Of a stretch of DNA of 64,000 nt, positions 50,807 to 64,000 are shown one piece after another. Source of the stretch: Luscinia megarhynchos (taxonomy: Eukaryota > Chordata > Aves > Passeriformes > Turdidae); assembly GCA_034336665.1 (NCBI GenBank), contig CM067566.1:29728330-29792329 (forward strand), in the 5' to 3' direction. How positions within the stretch are numbered: position 1 is the first letter of the stretch; every line of letters starts with the position of its first letter. The translations under genes were made by a program, and so were the position numbers. The notes under the pieces were generated by a model. It was not told the origin of the DNA. It made no database searches and saw nothing but the letters and a program-made list of their open reading frames with translations.

Positions 50807-53800
50807 GATTAAAACATTGTTTGGCTTTTTATATCATATTGGCATTTTAAATTTATAGAAATTTGGGAAAGTTATGTGAACATATAAAAATTGCTTTTAA
50901 TGTTCATAGCAGAAAATTTCATCACTATTACTCTTTTTTTCTATTAACATCTCAATAATCCTCTCAGGAGTTAGATAGGAAGGTTTTGGTTCTTGAAGGC
51001 AGAATCTCTCTCAAGCATAGTTCTTGGGCTGGATCTGTACTTTGTAGTCCAGAGCAGGGCCATGGTAATCAAACCCATTCTGGTAATCCAGAACAATGGC
51101 AGGAAGAAATCACCTGAATACACAAACAATTGCTGAAGTCAGCCCTGAAAACCATGGAGTCTGTGGAGAACCTTTCTTACTTGTGAACCACTGCTAGAAG
51201 TGCTGTCTCCTCTTGTGTTGCTGCTATGATTCTGTGGCAGCTCTTTGCCAAAAGTTTTATAGACTTGAGAATGTTGCCTTTCCTTTTCTTTCATCTTCAT
51301 CTTGCTACTGTAGATCTACATCAAGTGCTTTGATGTGCACCGAAATATTAACAAGGCTGATATTAAAGTATCCTTCTTGGTTCCTACATGAACATCACTG
51401 GGATCAATTGTTACAAGCTTTATGACTGATTTGTCAATTATATTTGCATATGTAAGTCTTGCTTCTTGTTTTAAATCTTTTCTTTGAATCTGAAGGAGTC
51501 AAAATTCTAAATAAATCTCCGAGGCTCTTTCACTGTCACTATACTTCAACAAATGCTGCCCTTTACATATACTCAGAGTGTGGTGGGCAAACCACAAACT
51601 GTTCTCACTTTGGGTTTGTTTAATATTCTTGGCAAAATACAAGTTGGAGGCCTAGTGAGATCTAGTGGAAAGAAAAAAAAATAGAAAACTTTCCTGTGTG
51701 AACTTTTGCATTCAGCCTCTGGTCTCAGTGGGAAATAGGACAGCAGGCATTTCCTTCATGGCATCAGGTTTTCTGGCATGAAAATTTTTAGCGATTTTCA
51801 AACAATTTAGAAGCTCAGTGAAGTATATTATTAAGTGGAGATAATGGCTTCTCCAAATATATGAGGAACTGCTTGGATTTGTTGCCTTTCAAATCCGTAT
51901 CTGTTGTTTTAAACAAATATGTCAACAATTATTCTTGCTGTCATTGATCCATTATCTCAACCTAAAAGAATTTATTTGGGTTTTCTTTCTCTCTTTGCCT
52001 ATGTAGAGTTTTTGTTTGTCTGTTTGCTCTGGTTTTTCTTTTGGTTGATTGGTTTTAATAGATTTTTCAGGCTAAAGGATTGATTAAAGTTTACATGTAA
52101 CTTATCCTAAGTTTTTTGCAACAGGAAACTCCCAAGTAGCTATATTTCCATAAGAATCACACACAATTAATCAGTCCTTGGAAATTGTTTTTGTTAGTAT
52201 GGTTTCTATAAAACAGGACTGTGATAAAATAGGACATAAGTAGGGACTTTATTCTGTAAAGGCATACAGGTGTGCCTAGATCTGTGTGGAGATACATTAG
52301 AGATACTTTCAGAGCATGGGTTGGTATTTTCAGCACAGATCAGTCTCTACATGCCTTTAGAGTAAAAAACCCATAAAACTTAATTGGCACGAGATATTTG
52401 GAATTCATAGGCTATTAAAAAAACGAAAACCAAAACAAACTGGCATGGACAGGGATGTCACCATTTCACAATAAAAACTTCATAAAACATTTGGATTTTA
52501 TTGATTAGGACCATTGTACAGTAACATGAACCAGATGATGATATGAGTAACAAAGTGACTTGATTTCTGTCCTTGGCAAAGGCTATGAAATATTGTTCAA
52601 TTTTATCTGTGATAATTTAATTTTAAGAGTTCTTAAAATGGAACTATTTCTATATCTAGATGGTAGCCAGACAAAAGGAACCAATTCCAGTAGGGACCAA
52701 TCCAGCTAGCATTTCAGAAAACAAAGTGCAACCCCAAGTGAAGGAATAAGATCTAAAGGATTGACTCTGAGTGAGTGCTGCTTAGAAATTAGAATATTTA
52801 GGATTTGAATAGGTTAACATTGGGAAAATCAGCTCTGATATGCAGAGAAATACCAGTTTTGTATTGCAAATGGGTAGGAAAGGACCCATTTTCAGTGAGA
52901 AATCAGTAGTATTCCCAACTTTTAAAATCAATTTATTTTTTCTGGAAGTTCTTTAGAGTGTCTACGAACTGTAAATACCTATAAGCTTGTGAAGATCTCC
53001 TGTTTATCTGTTTGGCACAAAGCTAGCAGTTTCTTCTTCATGCAAGCCTTTGTGCCATTACCTCAGCAATTTTTCAGTTTTTATCAAACTTTCATTTTTC
53101 TAAGACAAAATCATTGTATTTGAATGCTATGGACTCCTGCTCTGCTGAGGAAGAAAATCTTTCCTACAGAGATTATTTTCTGCCTTAAACCAAATTAATT
53201 TCTTAAATGGATCTACACATGTTGCACAATGTCTATGCAGTAATTAATAATATCCAAGGAAGATTATTGACAGCAGAAATAATAATCAACACCATTTAAT
53301 TCTATACTTTAAAATAGCTTTTGGGAGTTATATTTCCTGTATTTATGTGAAAATACACAAAAAACATCTTCATTTTCAGAGGGTTTGACATACTTTTCAT
53401 GTTTGACAAAACTTAACTTTAGCTCAATTATCTCAGTAGGTATCTCAACATCTGTCCCTCCCTTTCCTCCTGTCACCTCCTCCACCCCCTGCTCCAAATT
53501 TCAGATTCCCAGTTTCTGAACAGGTCTTTATCTGCAGCAAGCATGTTCAATCTGTAAGAATAACATTGAGAGTGACTTCTATTCTTGGCTGGGCTTTCAG
53601 TGAGGTCAGTATGTGCCCCACAAACTGACATGGAGTGTTAGGATACTTCATGCACACAGAGAGTTAGATTCCTAAAATCTGAATATGTGCAAACTCTGCC
53701 TTTTCAGCAGTTTGCAACTCAGTCCAAAAAGCAGACTGCATTTTCAGAGGAAAAACAGGCTGGACGACTTAACAGCTGCTCTCAGGCAAAAATTCTCAAC

Positions 53801-56800
53801 CCCACTTGTAAATGGTTAACTAGTGAAACACTGAAAGTACTCTGTCAAAATGTCAAGTTTGAGATTTAACATAAATGTAATTTCCCCAGCCTAATTTTTA
53901 AATGTCCATTCTGACTGTGTTTTCCTCAAAAGCTTGAGGCAGCCGTCCACTGTAGAGAATAGCAGCTCAAGTAGGACATATTTTAGGAAAGTTTTTATAT
54001 AAGCAAATGAAAATGGCTTCTTTCAAAGGGAAAAGATGGTCTCTCTGAAAGGGGGCAGGATGAACAACCTGCATCTGGAAAAGAAATGACCTACCACAGT
54101 ACAAGGAGTGCTTAATAACTAATTGCATCATTAGCAGTTAGAACTTGGATAGCCTAATCAGGATTTATGTATTTATTGCTTTAAATGTTCTTTAACATGA
54201 GTAGATATTTCAGACAAAAATCACTGTGCTAAGGGAACAATAAATAAATCATGTCAGAGTGTGATTTTTCATCTTTAATCCATGAAAATCCTCTATTATT
54301 AATAGAAATCATTATTGAACTGACATACAAAACAGAGCATAAGCTGTTCTATATCTATCAGGACCATAATTACTCTGCTAGGCAATACAGGGGTTAACTG
54401 TTTGTTGTTCTCATTAACAGTTGCAGAAGGAAATGGTCCTTCACTAATTGGCAAATATTGGCTTAACAAAACAAGGCTGGCCTTGGACACTGAACAGCAC
54501 ACGTTAGGTAATCAGAGAAATTAAGAGAAAATATATATATGATGGCAATACAGATGTTACTCATTTCAAATAATGAGGTCAAAACTCAAAGTGATGGAAA
54601 GGAATGTATCTAAATTTCCTGGGGTTCATCCCTATTTCTGATGACTTCTGAGCATTTGCAGAGAGAATGAGGGAAATTCAAAATAGTGCCTATATTGGCT
54701 TAGTGAATGGGATTTTCCATTTATTTATAAGCATAAAGGCTCTTTTTTATACCTTAAATGTAAGGAAGTGAAAGGAAAAATGTGCATTTGACTGGGTGTC
54801 AACAAATCTCTTTCTCAAACAGAATGTAAAAGAAGTATAACTAGTGAATTCACCTCAGATATATGAAATGGAATTGTATCTGGTTCACTCAATACAGGCA
54901 AGGATTTGGGTATTGAGAACAGTGGTGGCATAGTAGTGTTAATAGGCTTGATGTGGTACAAAACTGTGTTTTGGGTTCTAAAGTTTTAGAACATTTGCTT
55001 GTAAAGTTTATTTTTTGCAAATGGCACTGTATTAACTGCCAGAAACACAACAGATCGTCCAGGAGACTACAGAAGCTTCTGAGATGGTTACAAAAATATG
55101 TGTTACAGATAAGACATTAAAGTTCAGACAGAAAAGCATTATCTATTCTGGTCAGGTAAATGGTCAGGAAGATAATACAGAATAATTTAAAAGATCAGAA
55201 ATTGCCTCTCAAAAAAAGATTATGGTGTTTTGTATAAGATTACTAATATTAAACATATACTGGTATGATGCAAGATGAAGTGCAAACATCTGCATGACAA
55301 AATACATCAGAAACATTTTGGTTCTGTTAATTTCTTAGGTTGATTTAGGTGAAGATAGAATAAATCAGTTGATGTAGACTGCATGGTTATCACCCCACAT
55401 GCTACGAATCATCCCAGGATTTAACAGCCAGGAGACTTCACTGTTGCTGACACTGCAGATGAGGTGAAACCCTTAGCTGTGTGAGTGTGAATGTTCATGT
55501 TTATTCCAGCTGGCTGCAAATGGTGGAAGGAAAATATTACTGCTGCTAATATTCTTGAGACATTGCATGGTATGCTTCTGAGAGGAAACACAGGCAGGGG
55601 CTGTTTCACCCCAGTTTTCCCTGAGGAATTGTAAATTACCCTCATGGGATACTCAGTAACACACACAGGATCAGCTGTTTATCAGCCTGTTTCAGAAGGG
55701 TTAGTCTAATGGATTCTACAGAAATTTTCACTCCTTGTAATTTAAAATATGGCTCCAGGAGCACCAATATATGAGATTCAGTGCAGCAGACTTTAAAGAA
55801 AAAAGGAGTTTTACCAGCCAGCAGAGAAGGAAAGGGCAGAACCTTTTCCCTTTAAATTGCAAGGTTTAGCTAGATTAGAGAATTACATTTCCACCAGCAA
55901 TCTGGCCAGGAACTGGTGGAATAGGAAGTAAAGAATGTGGGGATAGTGGGACAGAAGGAAAGAGATCTTTCCTCTGGCTTTATCTATGCAGAAGTTGGGA
56001 GGGCTTCAGTACAAGCATCAGTTTTTCATGACTGGCTTCCTCATTTGAGATTGTCTGGAAATATCTTCCCCCTGACTTCTCAGTCTTGTGCAGTCAGAAT
56101 AAGAATGAAGTCGATTTTCTATCTAGTTTGTAGCAACCTTTCCTTTGAAAAAAAAATGGTAATTGTAATAATTGGCTTTTATTATGACTGAGAAGAGAGT
56201 ATCCCTTGTTATTGTATTGATTGTTGTGATTTTCACCCATAGGTGAGGTATTTGGTAAGTAAGAAATTTCAGGCAGGCAGGCATTCCTGAAAAGGTTTTC
56301 AGTCTTCTACTTAATAGTGGCTAGGAGTGATTTTTAGACAGCAGGCAACAACAGAGGTGAAAATATACTGAGCTCCTAGAGCTGTGTGAAAGGCATTGAT
56401 TTTTGACCTCATCAGTGCCTCATGCTATGGGAGAAAAGCAGAGTACAAACAACCATCTGGCATCAAATTAAAAGATGGTTGTGCTGGTAGTACTTGTTTG
56501 GAATAATCAAATGAAAATTATGCTTTTCTAAAGTCTAGTTCAATACACTACTGTAGTCTCAGGCAAGTCAGCAAATATGTAGATTAATTCAGCCTGACTT
56601 CTTGTTTTTTTTTTCCTTGCCTACTTTGAGACAGATTATATTTATTGCATAGGCCAGCAGTACTCCAAACTACAACAGGTTCATTCCTTAAATGTCAGTT
56701 GATTTTATGAGCTCACATTTAACAAAAGAAGGTGCAGAGTAAGGGAGTCATAGGTATTTATGTGTAACCCAAACTTTTGTTGAAAATTACAGAGGTAGAA

Positions 56801-58185
56801 CAGGATATATAATAACTTTCAAAGTACTGGGTTGAGATAAAAGGGAAAAAATAATAAAGGAGGGTACTGATCTGCTATTGCTCCAGATTAAGGAAAAGAA
56901 AAAGAACAGGAGATGCTGGCAGAAGGCACACAAAGCCATGCACCCTTTAATCTGTGAATAGCAGCATGCAAGGCTGTGAAGACTGTGCAGGCAAACTGAA
57001 GAAATTCCAAAAGTATGTGTTAGCAGGCTTGGGAAAGCACAGAGACTGAGCAGACATGTATTTGGAACACTTCTCTTATTTTTGTCCCATCCAGCATGTA
57101 GCTAAATTGATGTAGTTATGTGTTGAGATTTTTTTGTTTTTGTTCATGAATCCACAATATAAATGTAAAACAAAAATATAATAGCTTCTCTTGTGCAACA
57201 ATCTGAAATCTCTCCCTTGTGTGATGATGGGAGAACTGTTCTGTGCCGTAAGATTTCAGAGGTGTTATTAAAAAAGGACATTTGTCTGAATCTCTGACTT
57301 CCTTTATGGGAGCAAGCCTTATCTTTCTGTCTATTTGTAACATCAGACAAAATCACTTTTCTTCTGATATGACTATGTGACCAAGACAAATTTCTGCTGC
57401 AGCCGAAGTCATGCCAAAGCACATGCTGCTGCAGGGCAGAATTCTCATTAATGTCTTGGAGCAACACTGTCCTCCAGAAAGATTCTGCATTTCAATCCTT
57501 GCTTAATATCATGGATGCTTTAATACAGACCTACTTTCAGTGAAAAGGCTGCTTAAGAACAGTATTAGAACAGTATTCCTACTGTTACAAAGATTTAATG
57601 AGCTTTTTTTTTACTTTTAAAATAACTTTAGGGATGACTTCAAGGAAGACAATTTTTTCATATCAATATTAATTATCATTATAAACTATCACTTAATGAT
57701 GGGAAAAGGTGATGAAAGAGAATACAGGTGTATATAAAGATTTTGCAAACCCAGTGAAACTCAACAAGACTTCAATTTCAGCATTGAGAAGATTATTTTT
57801 CTCATTTGTAATTTTTCTGTTATGATGAAATCTAACTCAAGGGCAGGATTTTTATAATTGCCACTGATGCTGAGATAAAATTTGAATTGTTCCTTTAAAA
57901 CTTGCCCTTAATCCTCTCCAAACTCCTACTAGAACTCAGTTAAATGCTTTCTAATGCAATAATATTTAACACAACCACTGAAATAAGTAGGTGAAGTGTC
58001 TTAGATAATTTTTTTTTTAGTATTAGGAAATGGAAAGGACTATTATCAGCACATTACCATAATAGAACTTCCATATAATGTAAGCTACAGAGTTTTTGCA
58101 AATGTTATTTCTCTGTACTGAATGTGTCTGTAATATGGGGAGTTCATTGAGCCTGGAGCAAATAGGCATTTCACACTAGTACACT
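50807..58185. other. AT-rich non-coding sequence
   Basis: No gene, RNA gene or known mobile element. Somewhat less AT-rich patches occur near 51000-51200, 55380-55640 and 56880-57020 without any recognisable structure. Minus-strand frames at 57116-57343 and 57144-57467 overlap each other in different phases and look random. Confidence 0.45.
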
Positions 58186-58189
58186 GGAA

Positions 58190-58860
58190 GGAGACCCCCA
58201 AAGATTTCTCCTACTCCTGAGATGAAGCAGCATTTCTCCTCTGTTGGGCCGTGGTGCTTTGTGAACAAGTACACAAACACCTGCCCTGGGCAAGGACATC
58301 ACCTCCTACACCAGGGCAGATGACTTGTCAGGTCTGGTCCCATTTGGTGACAGCACACAGCAGTGACAGGCCAGGCTGCAGCATTCCATGGGCTGGCAGA
58401 GGCAACATGTCCTTTTCCAGGTCTGCTTATATGGAGTAGCTCATCCCTGGACTGCTGCTGTTCTGGGCTGTTTGCCCAGAAGTCTTCCTAAGAAAGACTA
58501 AACCCTGACAGCAAGAAGAGTCATCATCCATCTGCCTCTCTGTGGGGACAGCAGAAGACTCAGCTGCAAAACTGTGCTCGGTGTAATTCTCTGCAGTGCT
58601 TTAAAGAACACACCTGTAAATGTGACAAAATGGCAATGTCCCTGAAGTACAGAGAGAACATCTGTTGAGCTCGGGTGGCTGATCATGCTAACCACTGATG
58701 TGCACAAGGAGTGTGAAAAGAAGGAGTTGGAAAGACCAGTAATATGCAAAACAGAAGTTTGGTATTGCTTTTGTCACAGTAAAATTGTCATTTTTGCCAC
58801 TATTGATAAAATCTTGCCATGGTGAATAAACCTCAGCCATACAATTGATCCAGTTTTATT
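58190..58860. other. GC-richer block, possibly a decayed retroelement
   Basis: A sharply bounded segment with higher G and C content and many CAGC, CTGC and CCTG words. It holds short frames on both strands (58251-58439 plus, 58498-58749 minus), none protein-like. An AATAAA occurs at about 58825. The abrupt composition change and the signal are compatible with an old LTR or other retroelement, but no terminal inverted TG/CA or target-site duplication was found. Confidence 0.3.
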
Positions 58861-61800
58861 TGGGTTTATTTTAAGGATGAAGATGACTGGCTTTGGATCT
58901 CTCCCACAGTGGTGTCATGGCTGGGGTAATTAGGTCCTTTGTGCTCACATCAGAACTTCAGTTTTATATGTTTGCTTCCCCGGTTGCTAGCTCAAAATAC
59001 AGAGGGAATTTTAGCACAGAAAGCTTAGGAAGAACTAGCATGTAGAACTAACTCTTGAATAATATGATTTTCATTAAAGTGCTGTTTAAAATATAGGCAG
59101 TGGAATGGTAGCTGCAGTTAATTTTTGCTGAAAAGAGAGTGAACAAGAAAACTGTAATGTCTGAAGATGTTGTAGAGGGATCAGAATCTCCTCATTTGAA
59201 TCTGCTGCTACCTGTGTGCTGAAGAAAAGATAGATGTTTAATGTAGATTTTTCGGGAGAATACACCTAAAACTGCAGAATTATTTCTGCTAATATTCCAT
59301 TTTGAATACTAGTAACAGCCAATGCAACATAATTTTGCATTTGTTCTATAGAACACAAAGTACTGAAAGGAAATGGCTGAGTTAATACTGTAAGGACTGA
59401 ATTTATATCAAATGTATAATTGTTCTCTTGTCTACATAAGTAATTAAAACTGGAAAATAGGATTGCAATAAATCTTTTGATATTACATCAGCCAATCTAC
59501 TGTAACCAAAGGATGACAGGCTGAACCATGCCTTTCACTAATCTGATTGTGAATGTATTTTACAGCCACAATTGTACAGTGAAACTTACTTTTAAATAAA
59601 TTATAATTTTTATGCAGTAGAATAGTTGTTTTTTTTTTTTGCAGAGGCATATTCTATAGACGTCAATCAATGATGGCTTAAAGCAGTGACTCATAAAGCT
59701 GATTTTATATGAGCATGTATTTTGCATATCATGCAGGAAGGAACAAAAAACCTATGTAAGGTAACATAAACATATGAAATTAGATAAAGTATATCTCCTC
59801 TGTTTCATGTTAAAGATCTTTTAGTTAATATCACATTTTGGATTTAAAAGCATTGCATTTCTTCTAATCAACAAGGGCTGCAGTAAGAAAATTCTCTAAT
59901 GTTTTCGGTTTAGGCTTACACAAATAACAGGTAGTGCCTTTAGATACTGCTCTTTCTTTTTGGGGTACAAAGCAGCTTTTCCAGAAAGGGAAGAATGCTA
60001 CAACCCAGCTGTGTTTAGGTTGTGTGATTAGGAATTTTCTGCCCTGTACATGCTGGAGAGGACAGGAAGATATCCACACTACTGCAAGATGCTTTCTCTA
60101 TTGGGGAGGTTGTAGTGATTCTGCAGATTTATATTTCAATACTTTTTGTGATCTTGGAATGATATATTCCCATACTGCACAGTGCCCATGGGGTTATGGT
60201 TTCAACCTGAAATCTTGCATTTCCTGACTAGTGAGCGATTAATTTGCAATGTTACTTGCATTTTAATACCTTTGGACTGATCCTGTCACTATTACAGAAA
60301 ACATCAAGCTGGCACTTGTGTCAAAAATTGATGCCATGTTATGTAACACATATAATTGTATTTCATATCATACATAATGGTGCTATGCTTTCTAGGCTGC
60401 TCAAATATCAGGTTTTGGGGTTTTTTTATCTTTCCTGTTTTTTAGCATGCTATGCCATTTAATGAGGAAGAAGAGATTTAGCAGCATTATTAATGGCCAA
60501 ATTAAATGTCAATTAGCACTCACGGTATAACAACACACTTTTAATCCACAACAGAAATTTGGTTCAGCATACTAATCCATGCCTACTTGCTTCTATTTGT
60601 GATGTTAATATTTATCCACAAATTCAATAACGAATACGGAAAACTTCTAGGCCAAAAATTCTGTAATTTTTGGAAGAGTCTAAGGCCTCTGTAAAATATG
60701 TTCCTTGAAATGTCGTATTCTGAAAGCATGGTCTCAACAGTATGTTTTATTTTATTGCCACCAATTCCATGATTTCCTTGGGAAATAAATAATACCAACA
60801 GTTCTTCAGCAGTCCCTCTGAGGTACACACCATTGATATTTATTTGTAGATTTAAATATCTTTGTAAACCTAAAATTTGCTAATATTTCCATTAAGGCAA
60901 AGTAGTAGATTGATATCAGGGTCTGACTTAAAGAAACAGAAAAATCCAGTGCTTTATTATAATAAATTTAAAAAAATGGAAAAATATCACACACTATTTT
61001 CAGATCATTACCCCTAAATTTACAGCTCTTTTAAACAGAAAACCTAGAGTTCTGAACACTGAATATTAATCATTTATTAAAAAAAATCCAAAAGGTTTGC
61101 TGATCTTTAATAATTGAATTGAAAACTGGTTTTGCTAATACTTGTTATTTTTTCCCCCAGACTTGCTTCATGTTTATATTCCTTCCTGAAGCTTGGAAAA
61201 CATCAGCTTTCTGCCTGTTCATTGATTTTTCACTTTAACCATGTGTCATGAATGCAATAATAAAAAAATATAATTTGTTTAACTGAAATATACTCAATAT
61301 ACTTCATGGATATCACAATGCTCACATTCTTGTTCTTGAACATATGCATAATTAATAACTAAATAATTATCCAACAAATACGTGTCTCTGTCAGTAAAGA
61401 AACTGGAACTGTGAAAAATAGGAAGTAAAATGAGGGGACTACAATGTCTCTGAAATGCTCAGGTAGGGATACAGCACTCATGGATCTGATCTGAAACATA
61501 TGATTCAATGGATAATTCCATGTTGCAGTACCTCAGAATGTGCTTCAAAATCAACCAGCTATAGATATAGCTATAGATATAAATAACTCTTCAGCTCTCA
61601 AGTTCCAAACTGACCAACCTGCCAGTGTTTTAAATCAGCATACTCTTCCATTATTTATACCTGCTTTGGAGTTAGCACTCCTAGAAGGAGAGACAAAGTG
61701 TAAAGCTGACTCACCTAGGTAAACAGATAATGCTGGCTTTCCTTATAAACACAATTGTCACCATTGCAGTTGTAGCAAAAAGTTGTGTATTGTTTTTGGG

Positions 61801-64000
61801 AAGGAAGTGAACTGAAACAATTAAGAGCTAAAACTAGAACAGAGGTAAAGTACTAGGAAAAACCAATTCCCTCAATCTTTATTATGACTAATATATACAA
61901 TAAGTCAAGTCATGACTGCACAGTACTTCTCTGTTATCAAGAGGAAATAGGACTGTGTCTGTGGAGTTAGGGGTCTGTAAAGATGCCATTGAACTGGACA
62001 GACTAAATGCTAAGTGCCAAACTCCCTCATTAAGCACTTGGGGAATTTAATTTAAAAGAAAAAAATCCTAAGAGTGAGTATGGATCCAATTCTAGGATTC
62101 ACTCAGTGGGACATAACTGACTTGGAATAACAGGAATATTTAATTCATCAATTGGCTCTGGCCATTTAGATGGCAATTAGAAAAGCACCACACTGGAAGC
62201 TAGCAAAGGAAATGAGGTATTGATGTCTTAGAAGAGAGATTTTTTCATAACATTTTTAATACAGGACATTGATCTAGAAATATGTGCCCAGAAATATGTT
62301 TTCCTTTTCACACAAGCTCAGTAAAATTTTCACTTGTTTAGTATTTTGTTTAAAATATAATTTATGTTTGGCTTATTAAATACGTTTTTTTCATGCGAAG
62401 GCATCTTAAAACTCAATGTTTCTAGTTCTGGTATACCCAGACAAACAACAGCAGCCTGGGTGGCTTGACGTGCAGATGTTTATCACAGCAAAAAATCAGT
62501 CTGAGAAACAAATATACCATGTTTACATCAGGATATGGCATGTCATATTTAATTCAAGATCTGTCTTCAGTATTTGAAATACAGTTGTTATAGTATTACA
62601 GTGTGTTATGAATGACAAGAAAGTCATGAATATTAATATTGTGTCTAACACATTCTTTCACTTTGGCAAATACCTTTAAAGCTGGAAAAACCTTTGTACT
62701 TTGATAATGGTACTTGAAAGACTGATCAAGAAATGTAAATGGCATGCATTAGGGACCACCTGCTCTGGGAATTAGTTTTGTCTGGTTTGGTGACTTTATC
62801 ATGATCTGCCCTCCATTTTGAGTAAAACCAGTAATATCACAATTTATTGCATCTTTGTATGTCCAAGTAGTGGAATGGAATGAGTTATATTTCTCAAGTG
62901 GTGGTCATTTAAAGATAGTTAGCATTAGACCGTCTGGAAGAATTGGTATAGTTAGAAATTAGTTATAGGGATGAGTGAAATGATTTAAGAGTAAGCTTGT
63001 CACCATGTAATTGACATATATCTTTGTAATGATCCTTGCATTTAGCAAATTAAAATTTCCCCTTCTTTATGTGGTGTATAGTTTAAATGAATACCACATC
63101 ATAACTTGCAAATTTCATGTTGTGGTAAATGAATTATATAATCTGTGAGAGTACTTCTATTCAATGTTAAAAAATATATTAATTGATCTGCATTCTGCTG
63201 TTATTGGTGATAATGATCACAATGGAAAATTATGCAAGGAGCATAGTGAAGAGAATGGCCCTTAGAGAACATGTAAGCCTTTTTATGATAAAGGTAGCCA
63301 GAGCTATTTCTATAATAACAAATAAGTGAAAGAAACCCACAGATAATGTAAGTGTTGATTCACTTCATTGAAGAAGTATTTGGCTGCAAGTCGAGAGCTT
63401 TTCAACACACCTGTGTCCATACTTTGTGAGCACTCAGACGATGAAACCAACCACATTTCCAGCAGAGAAGGCAGAAGATGGCTTTTAGGTTATCAGACTT
63501 AAGGTCAAATGCTTCAACAGCATGAGTGGCTGGTATGTATTTTAAGAGGTTGTTAGGAGGTGGTTTGCTTTTCACGAAGTGAGAAAATGAGGAAGGGCTG
63601 AATACAAATTACACTTCTTTCATCTGCTGTGAATTGTTTTACAGAGACAAATGACAGATTTTACTTTCCCTGAGAGTTCTTGTGTTCACTAGGAACCTGA
63701 ACCTGTAACTCTTGAACATCTAAAGTGTTTTCTTTATAGTTTTTTTTGTTTTTCCCAGCCAAATTCAACACTATTTATTTAGGATTTTAAATTACATATT
63801 ACTATTTTCAGAAAACCACCTTATTTCCTTCTGAAATTTTTCTGCATGTCAAAGTTTGTTCTGGAGTTTCAAAAAGGTGGCCCCTTCTCCTTTAATAAGT
63901 GTATTTTGATATGTGTAAAAAATACTCAACATAACTAAAATGTTCTGTTCAATTCCCCAGGAGCATTATTCTGCTTCTGCTTTGGGATAGTATAAATATA
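58861..64000. other. AT-rich non-coding sequence
   Basis: No gene or recognisable repeat down to the end of the window. A T13 run occurs near 59630. Overlapping frames at 59864-60079 (-) and 59934-60227 (+) are random in appearance. Confidence 0.5.

Noticed and set aside
1..64000. CRISPR arrays, operons, tRNA or rRNA genes
   Set aside because: No regularly spaced unique-spacer repeats; tandem repeats present are simple satellites. No cloverleaf or rRNA-like sequence was recognised.

Overview
The window looks like non-coding DNA from a large vertebrate nuclear genome, most likely a bird. It is AT-rich and CpG-poor throughout. It contains sparse, old, truncated retroelements instead of dense SINEs, and two of these are recognisable CR1 LINE fragments of the avian/reptilian kind; one ends in the CR1 3'-terminal octamer repeat. 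A crocodilian or turtle cannot be fully excluded, but the low repeat density and the CR1 style favour a bird. No operons, ribosome binding sites, phage genes or CRISPR arrays are present. The longest open frames are only about 60-115 codons, which is what chance produces in 64 kb of AT-rich sequence.

Layout. 0-9 kb: AT-rich DNA with a degenerate GTGACAG-type minisatellite (1547-1667), a nested inverted repeat (3990-4058) and one GC-richer open stretch (4071-4349) of unknown nature. 9.1-9.75 kb: a likely solo LTR of an endogenous retrovirus on the minus strand, with CCAAT box, TATA box and polyadenylation signal in the right order and spacing. 12.4-13.25 kb: a second LTR-like block, on the plus strand. 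15.57 kb: a 22-bp perfect palindrome. 16.9-17.1 kb: an uninterrupted 191-nt purine tract. 20.7-21.7 kb: GC-richer unassigned sequence. 22.9 kb: a perfect 11-bp-stem hairpin. 23.8-24.4 kb: a cluster of retained CpGs that could be a conserved non-coding or regulatory element, followed by a (CAA)13 microsatellite. 39.6 kb: internal CR1 fragment. 40.9-42 kb: poly-A, an A/C-only-like low-complexity tract, an ATCTAT satellite and a 40-bp AT palindrome. 46-47.9 kb: pyrimidine-skewed sequence. 48.2-48.6 kb: 3' end of a CR1, then a GC-richer block to about 49.3 kb. 50.7 kb: G/T-rich tract. 58.2-58.9 kb: GC-richer block, possibly a decayed retroelement. The rest is featureless AT-rich sequence.

No protein-coding gene, tRNA, rRNA or known structural RNA could be supported. 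The window is best read as a gene desert or the inside of a very large intron. I did not find a new biological system; the findings are candidate elements that depend on comparative alignment or expression data to confirm.
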